A DNA stretch of 64,000 nucleotides from Candidatus Latescibacterota bacterium (GTDB lineage: Bacteria; Latescibacterota; UBA2968): positions 112,419 to 176,418 of the forward strand of contig JAJDYX010000022.1 of NCBI GenBank assembly GCA_022824945.1, written 5' to 3'. Shown here one piece after another: positions 51,277-60,657 of the stretch. Within the stretch, counting starts at the first letter, position 1, and each line of letters starts with the position of its first letter. Both the position numbers and the translations under genes were made by a program. The notes under the pieces are model-generated. The model worked only from the letters and a program-made list of their open reading frames with translations. It was not told the DNA's origin and searched no databases.

Positions 51277-52425
51277 GTGAGACCGATAATTCCCGACGAT
51301 CTCCGAGACATTGAAGAAAAAGTAAACCTGGGGCACCGTCTTTCTGCCGAAGATGGCATGCGGCTTTACGAGACACCCGACCTCAATGCCGTGGGATATT
51401 TAGCCAATATCTCCCGTGAACGCATGTGTGGCAATGTGGCGTGGTACGTGCGGAACCAGCACATCAACTATACCAACGTCTGCAACAAACTGTGCCGATT
51501 TTGCTCCTTTTATGTAAAGCCAAAAGACGAGCGGGGCTATGTGTTATCGCCCGAAGATATTCAAAAGCGCGTATTGGAATACATCGACCTGCCCATTTCT
51601 GAAATCCACATGGTCGCGGGCATCAATCCCAAACTGCCCTATTCGTACTATCTCGATATCGTGCGCGCGGTCAAAGACGTGCGTCCCGATGTGGCGGTAA
51701 AAGCGTTTACCGCAATCGAATGGGTGCAGATTGCGCGCATTGCAAAAAAACCATTGAAAGATGTCATGATCGAATTAAAAGCAGCCGGCGTATCGTCCAT
51801 TCCCGGCGGGGGTGCAGAAGTATTTAGCGATCGCGTCCAGGAAGATTTATTCTGGACCAAAGCGGATTCCGAAGAATGGCTCGAAGTGGCGCGCACAGCG
51901 CATGAAGTCGGACTCCCTACCAATGCGACAATGCTATATGGGCATATCGAAAACCCAAAAGAACGCATTGATCATCTCGTGCGATTGCGCGAATTACAGG
52001 ACGAGACCGGTGGTTTTTTGACGTATATCCCCCTGTCATTTCATCCCGAACGCACAGAATTAGAGCATCTGCCCGGCCCGACAGGTATCGCGGATTTAAG
52101 AGAAATTGCCGTGGGGCGCTTGATGCTGGACAATTTCTACCACATCAAAACGTTCTGGATTATGAACACCATTGAAATTTCACAAGTAGCTTTGTGGTAT
52201 GGCGCAGACGATATCGACGGCACAATACAGGAATACGAAATTACGCGCCGTTCATATTCAGAGACGCGCCAAGTGCTCGCCCGCAAGCAACTGGTCGAGC
52301 GCGTTATAGAAGCCGGACGCGATCCCGTCGAACGGGATAATCTATACAATATTTTATCGAGCGAGCGAGAAATTGTCGAAGAAACACCCATCGGAATCCC
52401 AGGTGAAATACCAGTGATTTCGTAA
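51277..52425 (+). CDS. mqnE: Aminofutalosine synthase
   Basis: The 382-residue radical SAM enzyme has the cluster motif CNKLCRFC near residue 68, HMVAGINPKLPYSYY, SIPGGGAEVF and a long C-terminal part. MqnE condenses the chorismate-derived enolpyruvyl benzoate with SAM to aminofutalosine in the futalosine route to menaquinone. GTG 51277 is preceded by AAGGAGC. It leads an mqnE-mqnC-mqnA run; mqnB and mqnD are not in the window. Confidence 0.95.
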   Translation: MRPIIPDDLRDIEEKVNLGHRLSAEDGMRLYETPDLNAVGYLANISRERMCGNVAWYVRNQHINYTNVCNKLCRFCSFYVKPKDERGYVLSPEDIQKRVLEYIDLPISEIHMVAGINPKLPYSYYLDIVRAVKDVRPDVAVKAFTAIEWVQIARIAKKPLKDVMIELKAAGVSSIPGGGAEVFSDRVQEDLFWTKADSEEWLEVARTAHEVGLPTNATMLYGHIENPKERIDHLVRLRELQDETGGFLTYIPLSFHPERTELEHLPGPTGIADLREIAVGRLMLDNFYHIKTFWIMNTIEISQVALWYGADDIDGTIQEYEITRRSYSETRQVLARKQLVERVIEAGRDPVERDNLYNILSSEREIVEETPIGIPGEIPVIS

Positions 52426-52449
52426 AACGCCCTCTCTCTCAGGACTCAA

Positions 52450-53562
52450 ATGGAAAACAACATGATCGACGACATTGTTGAAAAAGTATATAACGACGAG
52501 CGCATTTCCGCAGATGATGCCAGGCGCTTGTTTGCACATCCCAATGTGACCGAATTGGGCTTGTTGGCCGATGCGGTACGACGACGCAAATGGCCCAAAG
52601 ACCAGGTGACTTACAATATCGGGCGAAATATAAATTACACGAATGTGTGCTGGGTAAGATGCGACTTTTGTGCATTTTATCGCCCGCCGGGATCCGACGA
52701 AGGCTACATATTGCCCAGAGAGCAGATCTTTGAAAAAATTGACGAACTCATAGCCGTGGGCGGTGACGTGTCAAAAGGCAGCGAAATTTTGATGCAAGGG
52801 GGCCTGAACCCAAAACTGCGCGTAGATTACTACGAAGACCTCTTTTCCTCAATACGCAATCGCTACCCGCAAATCCATCAGCATTGTTTATCTGCCACAG
52901 AAATTATCTATATCGCGCATATCTCGCGTATGTCACTCGAAAATTGCATTCGCCGCTTGCGCGATGCCGGTCTGGATTCCATCCCGGGAGCTGGCGCGGA
53001 AATTTTGTCGGACGAGGTGCGCGACATCATCGGCTTTCGCAAAGACCGCGTCCACGAATGGCTTGCGGTGCATCGCATTGCACACGAATTGGACATGCAC
53101 ACATCGGCGACCATGATGTATGGACATGTCGAAACCATTGAACAGCGAATAGAGCATCTGGAACACATTCGCAATTTGCAGGATGAGACGGGCGGATTCA
53201 CCGCATTTATCGCGTGGAATTTTCAGCCAGATTACACGGCCCTTGCCAACGACCAGGGACGATGGAATGGCGTGAAAGCGACCGGATTTGATTATTTGCG
53301 AACCATCGCCATCGCACGCCTGTATTTGGACAACATCAAAAGTTTTCAAGCATCGTGGGTAACGCAGGGAGCCAAGGTCGCACAGGTCAGCTTAAAATAC
53401 GGCGTGAACGATTTTGGCAGCACAATGATGGAAGAAAACGTAGTCAGTGCAGCGGGCACGAGCCATACGGATACCATGACACTCCAGGAGATGCAACGGC
53501 TCATTCGGGATGCGGGATACGAGCCTGTGAGGCGAAATACGCGGTATGAGATTTTGAATTAG
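52450..53562 (+). CDS. mqnC: Cyclic dehypoxanthinyl futalosine synthase
   Basis: The 370-residue radical SAM enzyme carries CWVRCDFCAFYR, EILMQGGLNPKL, HCLSATEI and SIPGAGAEIL. It cyclises dehypoxanthinyl futalosine in menaquinone synthesis. It is homologous to MqnE but clearly of the MqnC subtype (MQGG, GRNINYTNVCWVRC). ATG 52450 follows mqnE by 24 bases with a moderate site; a second ATG is four codons on. Confidence 0.95.
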   Translation: MENNMIDDIVEKVYNDERISADDARRLFAHPNVTELGLLADAVRRRKWPKDQVTYNIGRNINYTNVCWVRCDFCAFYRPPGSDEGYILPREQIFEKIDELIAVGGDVSKGSEILMQGGLNPKLRVDYYEDLFSSIRNRYPQIHQHCLSATEIIYIAHISRMSLENCIRRLRDAGLDSIPGAGAEILSDEVRDIIGFRKDRVHEWLAVHRIAHELDMHTSATMMYGHVETIEQRIEHLEHIRNLQDETGGFTAFIAWNFQPDYTALANDQGRWNGVKATGFDYLRTIAIARLYLDNIKSFQASWVTQGAKVAQVSLKYGVNDFGSTMMEENVVSAAGTSHTDTMTLQEMQRLIRDAGYEPVRRNTRYEILN

Positions 53563-53574
53563 AGGTAAGTAGCA

Positions 53575-54372
53575 ATGCGTGTGCGTTTGGGCGTAGTGTC
53601 ATACTTAAACACGCGACCACTGGTTGAAGTACTGCACATGGGCGCGATTGATCGCGATTTTGAACTGATCTACGACGTGCCCTCGCGATGCGCCGAACGA
53701 TTGCACATGGGTGAAACCGACGTGGCATTGATCCCCGCTGTAGAAATTGGACGCGGACGAGACCCCTATCGGATTGTACCCAATGTCGGTATTATTTCAA
53801 ACGGACCAGTTGGCAGCGTATTTATCGCACTAAACAAAGAACCCGAAGAAATTCAAACGCTGGCTCTGGATCGCGGATCGCGCACATCAGTCGTGCTGGC
53901 GCAGATTGTGCTGGCGCGGCAATTTGGCTGCCGACCACAGGTATTTTTTCATCCCCCAGATATAGACGCAATGCTCAAATGCGCCGATGCCGCCTTACTG
54001 ATAGGCGATCCCGCCTTGACATTGCCCCGCAAACACTATCGGATTCTGGATCTGGGCGAAATTTGGACGCAAATGACCGGGTTGCCTTTTGTCTATGCCT
54101 GCTGGACCGGGCGCCCCGATGCATTGACGCCCTATCACATTGCCAAACTGATTGAAGCCAAAAAAAAAGGCAAGCTGCTTATTCCCAAAATCGCAAAGGA
54201 CCATGCCGCTGAAACCCGCACCCTATCGCCCGCGTTTTATGCAGAATATCTCACGCGAAATATCCTCTACGATTTGGGCGATACCGAACTGGAAGGCTTA
54301 AAGCGATTCTATGCTTATGGTGTAGAACTGGGATTGCTGGACACAGTGCCAGATATCCGCTTCTATGTTTAA
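53575..54372 (+). CDS. mqnA: Chorismate dehydratase
   Basis: The 265-residue periplasmic-binding-protein-like enzyme starts RVRLGVVSYLNTRPLVEVL, the MqnA signature, and has DVALIPAVEI, ALDRGSRTSVVLAQI and GDPAL. It removes water from chorismate, the first step of the futalosine pathway. It is 12 bases after mqnC with GAGGTAAGT-like spacing before ATG, and ends the long operon at a terminator. Confidence 0.94.
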   Translation: MRVRLGVVSYLNTRPLVEVLHMGAIDRDFELIYDVPSRCAERLHMGETDVALIPAVEIGRGRDPYRIVPNVGIISNGPVGSVFIALNKEPEEIQTLALDRGSRTSVVLAQIVLARQFGCRPQVFFHPPDIDAMLKCADAALLIGDPALTLPRKHYRILDLGEIWTQMTGLPFVYACWTGRPDALTPYHIAKLIEAKKKGKLLIPKIAKDHAAETRTLSPAFYAEYLTRNILYDLGDTELEGLKRFYAYGVELGLLDTVPDIRFYV

Positions 54373-54380
54373 ATTTGAAA

Positions 54381-54407
54381 AAAATCGGCAATAGGCCGGT
54401 TTTTTTT
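54381..54407 (+). terminator. Rho-independent terminator after mqnA
   Basis: A 9-bp stem AAAATCGGC (54381-54389) with GCCGGTTTT (54395-54403), followed by more T (to 54407). Confidence 0.88.
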
Positions 54408-54429
54408 ATCGAAAACTGGAGAACTTGTG

Positions 54430-55680
54430 ATGCCCGAAAAAAACAAACCAATTCGCGTAGGCGTCGTCGGTGTGGGACGCGGGCGATCATTTATGCGAGC
54501 AGCAGAACCGACGGGAATGGAACTGGTTGCAATTTGCGATACCTGGGAAGAGCGACTAAGACCCGAAGGCAAAGCACTCGGTGTATCGACTTATGTAGAT
54601 TACCAGGCATTTTTGGAACACGATATGGATGCCGTGGTACTCGCCAATTATTTTCACGAACACGCGCCCTTTGCCGTTGAAGCACTGAACGCCGGAAAAC
54701 ACGTCATGAGCGAAACCGCTGCCTGCCATACATTGGGCGAAGGCGTCGCACTTGCGCGGGCGGTAGAGCGCAGCGGTAAAATTTATATGTTTGCCGAAAA
54801 TTATCCCTATACGGCGTACAATCAGGAAATGAAGCGACTCTACCAAAAAGGACACGTAGGAGAATTTAAATACGGAGAAGGCGAATACGTGCATCCCGAC
54901 CCGCCAGAAGTAAAATTGGGGCGCAGTTGCGGGCGTAACCACTGGCGCAACTGGATTCCCTCAACCTATTACTGCACGCATTCGATTGCCCCGGTAATGT
55001 ACATCACAGATACGCGTCCCGTGAAAGTGAACGGATTTGTCATACCTTACGATTTTGGCGACATGACCAAAACCCTGCACATGAATCGCGCGGATACGGC
55101 AGGCGTAATTATATGTCGGATGGACAATGACGCCGTAATGAAATCCCTGCACGGCGCGTTGCGCGGGCACGGCAATTACGTCAGAATCCATGGCAACAAG
55201 GGCGTAATGGAAAACTGTCGCAACGGCGATAAATATCGGCTACGCGTGTGGAAAGAACCGTGGGAAAAGCAAAAAGGAGAACCGGTAGAAACCGTTTACA
55301 GACCGGATTTCCCGGTACATCACGACCGCGCAATACAAGCCGGGCATGGCGGCGGCGATTTTTTCACCAGTTACCATTTCGCCGAAGCGATTCGCACGGG
55401 CGAGCACCCCTACCTCGATGTATATCGCGGCATCGACATGAGTATTGCTGGCATTCAAGCGTGGCGATCAGCACTCAGTGATTCGGCACCGATGGAAGTG
55501 CCTGATTTTCGCGATGAATCCATAAGAAAAAAATACGAACGAGACGATTGGTCACCCGATCCCACGCGCAAAAAACCGGGACAACCACCGAGCAGTATTC
55601 TCGGCGAAATCGAACCATCCGATGGCGCCAAAGCACTGGCAAAAACAGTTTGGGCAAGCCGGGGATACTTTGGAGAGTGA
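54430..55680 (+). CDS. Gfo/Idh/MocA-family oxidoreductase
   Basis: The 416-residue protein is a larger member of the family: a Rossmann start with RVGVVGVGRGRSFM, VAICDTWEERLRP, a variant signature HVMSETAACHTLGEG where the usual EKP Lys is replaced by ETA, and a C-terminal domain with NHWRNWIPSTYYCTHSIAPV. Loss of the EKP lysine suggests changed or lost catalysis in the normal mode, as also seen in some glycosidase-like subfamilies. GGAG precedes ATG 54430 (GTG one codon earlier possible). It is co-oriented with the TMEM14-like gene 10 bases later. Confidence 0.78.
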   Translation: MPEKNKPIRVGVVGVGRGRSFMRAAEPTGMELVAICDTWEERLRPEGKALGVSTYVDYQAFLEHDMDAVVLANYFHEHAPFAVEALNAGKHVMSETAACHTLGEGVALARAVERSGKIYMFAENYPYTAYNQEMKRLYQKGHVGEFKYGEGEYVHPDPPEVKLGRSCGRNHWRNWIPSTYYCTHSIAPVMYITDTRPVKVNGFVIPYDFGDMTKTLHMNRADTAGVIICRMDNDAVMKSLHGALRGHGNYVRIHGNKGVMENCRNGDKYRLRVWKEPWEKQKGEPVETVYRPDFPVHHDRAIQAGHGGGDFFTSYHFAEAIRTGEHPYLDVYRGIDMSIAGIQAWRSALSDSAPMEVPDFRDESIRKKYERDDWSPDPTRKKPGQPPSSILGEIEPSDGAKALAKTVWASRGYFGE

Positions 55681-55690
55681 GGATCTAACC

Positions 55691-56083
55691 ATGATTGAAA
55701 TAGCACAAGTAGCACTGGCGATTTACGGCATATTGTTAATTGTGGGAGGTACCATAGGAAAGATGAAATCCGGAAGTTCTGCATCCCTATTTGCAGGCGC
55801 GATCTGTGGTATTGCCGCACTCATTGGATACTGGCAAAGCCTGAGCGATCCCGCCGTTGGGTTTTTGACCGGCGGATTGGTCAGCTTATTGCTCACGGGC
55901 ATTTTTATGAGCCGATTTGTCCGCACGCGAAAATTTATGCCCGCGGGATTGGTCCTGCTGCTCAGTCTTCTGGTGGGTATTCTGACGATGATGGCGAGAC
56001 AGGAATACCTGTTAAATCGCGATAAACCAGTGGAGGAACTGACAAAAAAGGGCCAGGAACAATATCCCTGGCCCAACGTCTGA
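55691..56083 (+). CDS. TMEM14/FAX-like small membrane protein
   Basis: The 130-residue protein starts at ATG 55691 (GAGG eight bases before); the frame is open further upstream inside the previous gene. It has four hydrophobic helices with small-residue patterns (GILLIVGGTIGKMKSGSSASL, FAGAICGIAALIGYW, GLVSLLLTGIFMSRF, GLVLLLSLLVGILTMM), the pattern of TMEM14. Relatives carry fatty acids or haem precursors in eukaryotes; bacterial function is unknown. Its 3' end overlaps a minus-strand terminator. Confidence 0.75.
   Translation: MIEIAQVALAIYGILLIVGGTIGKMKSGSSASLFAGAICGIAALIGYWQSLSDPAVGFLTGGLVSLLLTGIFMSRFVRTRKFMPAGLVLLLSLLVGILTMMARQEYLLNRDKPVEELTKKGQEQYPWPNV
56044..56074 (-). terminator. Rho-independent terminator (minus strand) inside a gene end
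   Basis: The stem GGGCCAGG (56050-56057) with CCTGGCCC (56067-56074) is followed on the minus strand by six T (complement of 56044-56049). It would end a short minus-strand transcript covering the tiny ORF at 56102-56134. Confidence 0.7.
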
Positions 56084-56101
56084 AGGGTCACAGCCTGAAA
56101 A

Positions 56102-56134
56102 TCAGGCGTTCACCTCCGAAGTTAAAGTTTTCAT
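56102..56134 (-). CDS. Tiny ORF (10 aa) with strong ribosome-binding site
   Basis: ATG at 56134 is preceded by AAAGGAGGTTTAAG; the peptide is MKTLTSEVNA. A terminator at 56044-56074 follows on the same strand. No promoter is clear. It may be a leader peptide, a remnant or chance. The ~235-base gap 56084-56319 holds nothing else I recognise except hairpins. Confidence 0.3.
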   Translation of the reverse strand: MKTLTSEVNA

Positions 56135-56281
56135 CTTAAACCTCCTTTCGATATGCGCGACTCCGCTTCCGGAAGGCGTTTTGCGCGGTGGATGCCAATA
56201 TATCGGCAAACCGCACCAACCTGTTGGCCCGGTTACATAAACACCAGCGTGGATGCAGTTTTATGCAGATTGCACCCTAAA

Positions 56282-56321
56282 AAATAAAGACGCCTGAGCT
56301 ATAACACTCAGGCGTCTTTTT
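56282..56321. terminator. Bidirectional Rho-independent terminator
   Basis: A 13-bp stem AAAGACGCCTGAG (56286-56298) with its complement (56307-56319) and T runs on both strands. It ends the HTH gene at 56320 on the minus strand. Confidence 0.92.
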
Positions 56322-56694
56322 AGTTTGTGATTGCAATACCGTGTTTGCGGCAGAGCTTGCGAAGTTTTTTCACAGCACCACCTACGGACTTTCCATTTCG
56401 CGTAATACCGAACAAATGCTGGCTGACCACTCTGCGCGAAATACCCATAATTTCTGAAATTTCCCGCTGGGTCTTGCCGTATTTGAAATACAATACAGCA
56501 GCTTCAAATTGTCTTTGCGTAAGCGATCTATTTAAGAGCGTATCGATCTGTGGGAACAGCCGCCCAATCCGATCTTCATATTTATAGCGCAAATTTTGGT
56601 CTTCGGGCGATTCGTACCACAGGCCAACGTCATCCGGCATCATTTCCAGGTCTGATTGATCTAATTGAACTTCCCAAAAATCAGGATTGTACAT
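56320..56694 (-). CDS. HTH regulator / sigma-region-4-like protein (124 aa)
   Basis: The 124-residue protein starts at ATG 56694 (GGAGGAG about 12 bases before; a GTG 18 codons earlier is possible). N-terminal residues YNPDFWEVQLDQSDLEMMPDD are acidic. The C-terminal part LTQRQFEAAVLYFKYGKTQREISEIMGISRRVVSQHLFGI is a textbook sigma-70 region-4-type helix-turn-helix, but there is no region 2. It could be a DNA-binding regulator or a sigma-like accessory factor. It is preceded by a long structured leader with another tiny ORF, and ended by a strong terminator. Confidence 0.7.
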   Translation of the reverse strand: MYNPDFWEVQLDQSDLEMMPDDVGLWYESPEDQNLRYKYEDRIGRLFPQIDTLLNRSLTQRQFEAAVLYFKYGKTQREISEIMGISRRVVSQHLFGITRNGKSVGGAVKKLRKLCRKHGIAITN

Positions 56695-56824
56695 ATGTCC
56701 GTTCGTCTCCTCCAGGGAATGAATATGTCGGGCGAAAAACCACCACACATACCAGACCCGCGGCTCCGGAGGAACGATAAAACTGCGACGGACAGAGTGT
56801 GAGTAAACAGCTACCCGCCGTCAG

Positions 56825-56881
56825 CTATCTCACCGGAGGCGAACCGGGTATGTTACCAAATACGAAAATTAAAGCCTTCAT
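56825..56881 (-). CDS. Tiny ORF (18 aa) with strong ribosome-binding site
   Basis: ATG at 56881 is four bases after AAAGGAGG; the peptide is MKALIFVFGNIPGSPPVR. A TTGACA box lies upstream (56954-56949) without a good -10. It lies in the leader of the HTH gene and within a large palindromic region (ACATACC/GGTATGT and CTCCGG/CCGGAG arms), so it may be a leader peptide. Confidence 0.35.
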   Translation of the reverse strand: MKALIFVFGNIPGSPPVR

Positions 56882-57003
56882 GTTGCCTCCTTTCAAATAG
56901 ACACAAGTAAACGGTCACCTGCAAAACTGCGGAACTCTTACTGCATTGTCAAGACATACCTCTTCGCCCTTACACTGGCATGGATGCACTTTTGGGCGAT
57001 CTC

Positions 57004-58335
57004 TCAAAAAGATTTTTTCTTTCTCAATTCATCCCACCAATCCATAAGCGCGCGAATGTGTTTCTCATAACCGCGATCTGTGGGATGATAATAAGTGCGA
57101 TCTCTCAAATTATCGGGCAAATACACTTGATCAATATAGCCATCCGGATCGTCATGTGCGTATTGATACCCCTTGCCGTAATCGAGATCTTTCATCAGCT
57201 TTGTCGGCGCATTGCGAATATGCAGAGGCACGGGCAAATTGGGATGTTTTTCAACATCGGAAAGCGCACTATTATACGCGGCATAAACAGCATTGCTCTT
57301 GGGGGCTGTGGCGAGATAAACCGTCGCCTGAGCAATGGACAGATCGCCCTCGGGACTACCCAAAAAGTCGTACGCCTCGCGGGCATTGAGCGCAACTTGC
57401 AAAGCACGCGGATCTGCAACGCCCACATCTTCAGAAGCGAATCGGATCATACGCCTCAAAATATAATGCGGATGCTCACCCGACGCCATCATACGCGCGA
57501 GCCAATACAGCGAAGCATGAGGATCGCTACCGCGAAGACTCTTGTGAAAAGCCGAAATGATATTGTAGTGCTCTTCCCCTGACTTATCGTAAAGATGAGC
57601 CTTGCGACCAAGAACTTCGCGCACCGTTTCTGGCGTAGGATCGCAACCCGTAGCTTCAACAGCCGCAGCAACCGTTTCAAGCGCGTTGAGAGATCGGCGG
57701 GCATCTCCCTCCGCAGTCTCGGCAATGAGATCCAAAGCCTGGTCATCAATCTGCAAATCGGGAAATCCGTGTTCCGAATCGGCAATAGCGCGGTCCAGCA
57801 CCTGGCGAATATGGGACGTATCGAGCAAATTGAGCACAAAAACGCGCGTGCGTGAAAGCAGGGCTGAATTGACCTCAAAAGAAGGATTTTCAGTGGTGGC
57901 ACCAATAAGCGTGATAACACCGTTTTCGACATGGGGCAGAAAAGCATCTTGTTGCGCTTTGTTAAAACGGTGAATCTCATCAACAAAAAAGATGGTGCGC
58001 CTGCCCAGACGTAGCTCTTCTCGCGCCCGCGCAATAATCTCCCGCGCCTCTTTGATACCCGCTGTTACCGCGCTAAAAGACACAAAGCGACTCTCCGTCG
58101 TACCGGCAATAACCCGGGCCAGCGTCGTCTTTCCCGAACCCGGTGGCCCCCAGAAAATCATGGACGGCAAGCGATCGCTTTCGATAAGCACGCGAAGAGG
58201 CGCACCCGGCCCAACGAGATGATCCTGCCCCACAATATCGTCCAGCACCTCGGGACGCAGGCGTTCTGCCAGAGGCGCACCTACCACCTCCTGCCCGGCT
58301 TGCGATACGGGTTTAATAAAAAGATCTTCATTCAT
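57004..58335 (-). CDS. rarA: Replication-associated recombination protein A (AAA+)
   Basis: The 443-residue protein starts at ATG 58335 behind GAGAGGTGAGAGCT; the frame is open 39 codons further without a site. It has the clamp-loader-like AAA+ core: LAERLRPEVLDDIVGQDHLVG in two parts, Walker A GPPGSGKT, Walker B FVDEIHRFN, sensor GATTENPSFEVN, then the MgsA/RarA C-terminal domain (EDVGVADPRALQ, KSNAVYAAY, RNAPTKLMKDLDYGKGYQYAHD). It acts at stalled replication forks. Confidence 0.95.
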   Translation of the reverse strand: MNEDLFIKPVSQAGQEVVGAPLAERLRPEVLDDIVGQDHLVGPGAPLRVLIESDRLPSMIFWGPPGSGKTTLARVIAGTTESRFVSFSAVTAGIKEAREIIARAREELRLGRRTIFFVDEIHRFNKAQQDAFLPHVENGVITLIGATTENPSFEVNSALLSRTRVFVLNLLDTSHIRQVLDRAIADSEHGFPDLQIDDQALDLIAETAEGDARRSLNALETVAAAVEATGCDPTPETVREVLGRKAHLYDKSGEEHYNIISAFHKSLRGSDPHASLYWLARMMASGEHPHYILRRMIRFASEDVGVADPRALQVALNAREAYDFLGSPEGDLSIAQATVYLATAPKSNAVYAAYNSALSDVEKHPNLPVPLHIRNAPTKLMKDLDYGKGYQYAHDDPDGYIDQVYLPDNLRDRTYYHPTDRGYEKHIRALMDWWDELRKKKSF

Positions 58336-58463
58336 AGCTCTCACCTCTCGCCAGAATATACTCAGATTTCCATACTTTCGCCAATATTCGGAAAAGTGCT
58401 TGTAGATGCGACTGAATTCGCTATTTTGAAGCCTATTCCCCATCCCAATCACGAAAGGACCTC

Positions 58464-60656
58464 ATGATAGAAAAACACGACATGACAGAAGAACAAATTC
58501 GCAGCTATTACGGCTGGGCAGAAATCGACCCAGACCGCGCGGTTATCGCCGGAGAAATGGGCACCTGGCGCATTGTATATCACGTGGGCAAATACGGAAT
58601 AGACGATGGCGGCGTAATCAAAATCGCCTGGCGCGACGTGAGCGACTGGCAGCGACCGCAATTTGACGATCCCGTCGCGCCTGCTTATGCATCGGTCTCG
58701 ACCACTGGACCGGCGACCTTAAAAGCCGTATTTGACAGACAGCGCTATATTCGACCGTGGCGATATTGCGTGACCATTGACGTCTTTGACGACTCATTGT
58801 CAGAAGGCGACACCGTCACGCTGATATTGGGTGACACATCCGGCGGAAGTGCGGGCAGCCGCGCCCAAACCTTTTGCAAAGATGCATTTGAATTTCGGGT
58901 ATCGGTTGACTGGTGCGGAACGTGGGTATATACAGAAGTACCATCCCCCAAAGTACCAATTGTAAGCGGCGCGCCCAATAAACTCGTCGTACTGGGACCT
59001 TCTGAAACAACGCCGGGGGAAACCACCTGGATCGGTATAAAAGCCGAAGATGTGTGGGGCAATCCGTGTGCGGAATACAGAGGCACAATAAAAATCGACG
59101 CCGATGGCCTGCACGGATTACCCGAAACATTTGTATTTCAACCAGAGCATCGCGGCGTCATGCGATTTGAAAATGTGATAGCCCCCACACCGGACATATA
59201 TCGCGTACAGGTCCAGGAGGAAAACAACGGCTTTGAGGCAGAATGTAATCCACTAATATGCATTGAAACCCGCAAAAACGCGCAACCCTTTTGGGGCGAT
59301 CTCCACGGGCAAAGCGAAGAAACCGTAGGAACCAATCCGGTCTCATCCTACTTTCGTTTTGCGCGAGAAAAGGCGTGGATGGATTTTGCGGGACATCAGG
59401 GCAATGACTTTCAGATCACAGAAGCAATCTGGAATGAAATCAAACACCAGGCAAATACCCAAAATATCGCAGGCAAATTCGTCGCCTTTGTCGGTTGGGA
59501 ATGGTCGGGCAACACGCCTTTGGGCGGCGATCACAACGTCTATTATCCCGGCGACGATGGACCATTGCACCGCTCCAGCCATGTCCTCATCGAAGACAAA
59601 TCAGATATAGATACAGATTGCCAGCACATAACCGACCTCTACCGCGCACTCAGCGGAAAAGACGCACTTCTGATACCCCATGTGGGCGGTCGCTATGCCA
59701 ACCTGACCTATCACGACCCAAACCTGGAGACTGTAGTCGAGGTTTTATCCGAATGGGGCGAATTTGAATGGTTCTTAAAAGAAGCCCTTGAAAAAGGCTA
59801 CCGCATCGGATTCACCTGCGGCAGTGACGACCACAAAGGCCGCCCGGGTGCCGCACATCCGGGCAGTGGCGCATTCGGCATTTACGGCGGAATCACATGC
59901 GTATATGCAAAAGAACTGACGCGAGAAAGCATCTGGGAAGCAATAAAAACAAGGCGATGTTACGGCACCAGTGGACAGCGCATCCTCATAGACGTCACCG
60001 TAGGTGGACAGCCCATGGGATCGGACCTCGCAACGAACACACCACCTGAAATCGCCGTCAAAGTCTGGGGCACTGCGCCAATAGAAAAAGTAGATATCTT
60101 CAGAGGCACAGAAATAATTTACACACATCCCCAAACCATCCCCCGACATCAAACAGACATACGCATCGCGTGGTCGGGACAGCGCATCCGGGCGCGCAAC
60201 CGCCTCGTGCGCTGGGACGGCGAAGTAACGATAGACAAAGGGCGAATCACAGGCGCCAGAGGCTTTGCATTTGATTCGGCATCTGAAGGCATTCAATCTG
60301 CCGACGACCAATCGGTCACATGGACATCGGTGACAACCGGCGATGCAGACGGCGTGATTTTAACCCTGGACGCCCCACCCGATGCAACACTCAAATTTGG
60401 AACACCCGTCTTGTCGCAAGCGTTAAAACTTACAGACATAGCAAAAGGACCGGTTATAATCGACGCAGGTGGAATTGATATGCAGGTCGTATTTGAACAA
60501 ATGCCCACAGGCATTGGACGCGACATCGCATTTACTCATACTGAAAACCAGTTGCATCCCGGCTGTCATCCCTATTGGGTGCGCGTAACGCAAATTGATG
60601 GCGGAAAAGCGTGGGTAAGTCCGGTGTATGTGCAAAATGAAAAAGAGGAAATATAA
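58464..60656 (+). CDS. DUF3604 / PHP-like metallohydrolase protein
   Basis: The 730-residue protein starts at ATG 58464 behind AAAGGAC. Residues 1-270 are beta-rich domains. About 275-560 is DUF3604, with PHP-like metal motifs WGDLHGQS, FAGHQGND, VGWEWSG and FTCGSDDHKGRPG. The last 170 residues are beta-rich again. The domain is thought to be a PHP-type phosphoesterase or hydrolase; substrates are unknown. There is no signal peptide. It overlaps in organisation with a dehydrogenase starting one base after its stop, so they form a pair. Confidence 0.82.
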   Translation: MIEKHDMTEEQIRSYYGWAEIDPDRAVIAGEMGTWRIVYHVGKYGIDDGGVIKIAWRDVSDWQRPQFDDPVAPAYASVSTTGPATLKAVFDRQRYIRPWRYCVTIDVFDDSLSEGDTVTLILGDTSGGSAGSRAQTFCKDAFEFRVSVDWCGTWVYTEVPSPKVPIVSGAPNKLVVLGPSETTPGETTWIGIKAEDVWGNPCAEYRGTIKIDADGLHGLPETFVFQPEHRGVMRFENVIAPTPDIYRVQVQEENNGFEAECNPLICIETRKNAQPFWGDLHGQSEETVGTNPVSSYFRFAREKAWMDFAGHQGNDFQITEAIWNEIKHQANTQNIAGKFVAFVGWEWSGNTPLGGDHNVYYPGDDGPLHRSSHVLIEDKSDIDTDCQHITDLYRALSGKDALLIPHVGGRYANLTYHDPNLETVVEVLSEWGEFEWFLKEALEKGYRIGFTCGSDDHKGRPGAAHPGSGAFGIYGGITCVYAKELTRESIWEAIKTRRCYGTSGQRILIDVTVGGQPMGSDLATNTPPEIAVKVWGTAPIEKVDIFRGTEIIYTHPQTIPRHQTDIRIAWSGQRIRARNRLVRWDGEVTIDKGRITGARGFAFDSASEGIQSADDQSVTWTSVTTGDADGVILTLDAPPDATLKFGTPVLSQALKLTDIAKGPVIIDAGGIDMQVVFEQMPTGIGRDIAFTHTENQLHPGCHPYWVRVTQIDGGKAWVSPVYVQNEKEEI

Positions 60657-60657
60657 C

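Noticed and set aside
56805..56845. Resemblance to the c-di-AMP riboswitch 3' end (CCGTCAGCTA..GGCG)
   Set aside because: The other conserved blocks of that family are absent and no plus-strand target gene is downstream.
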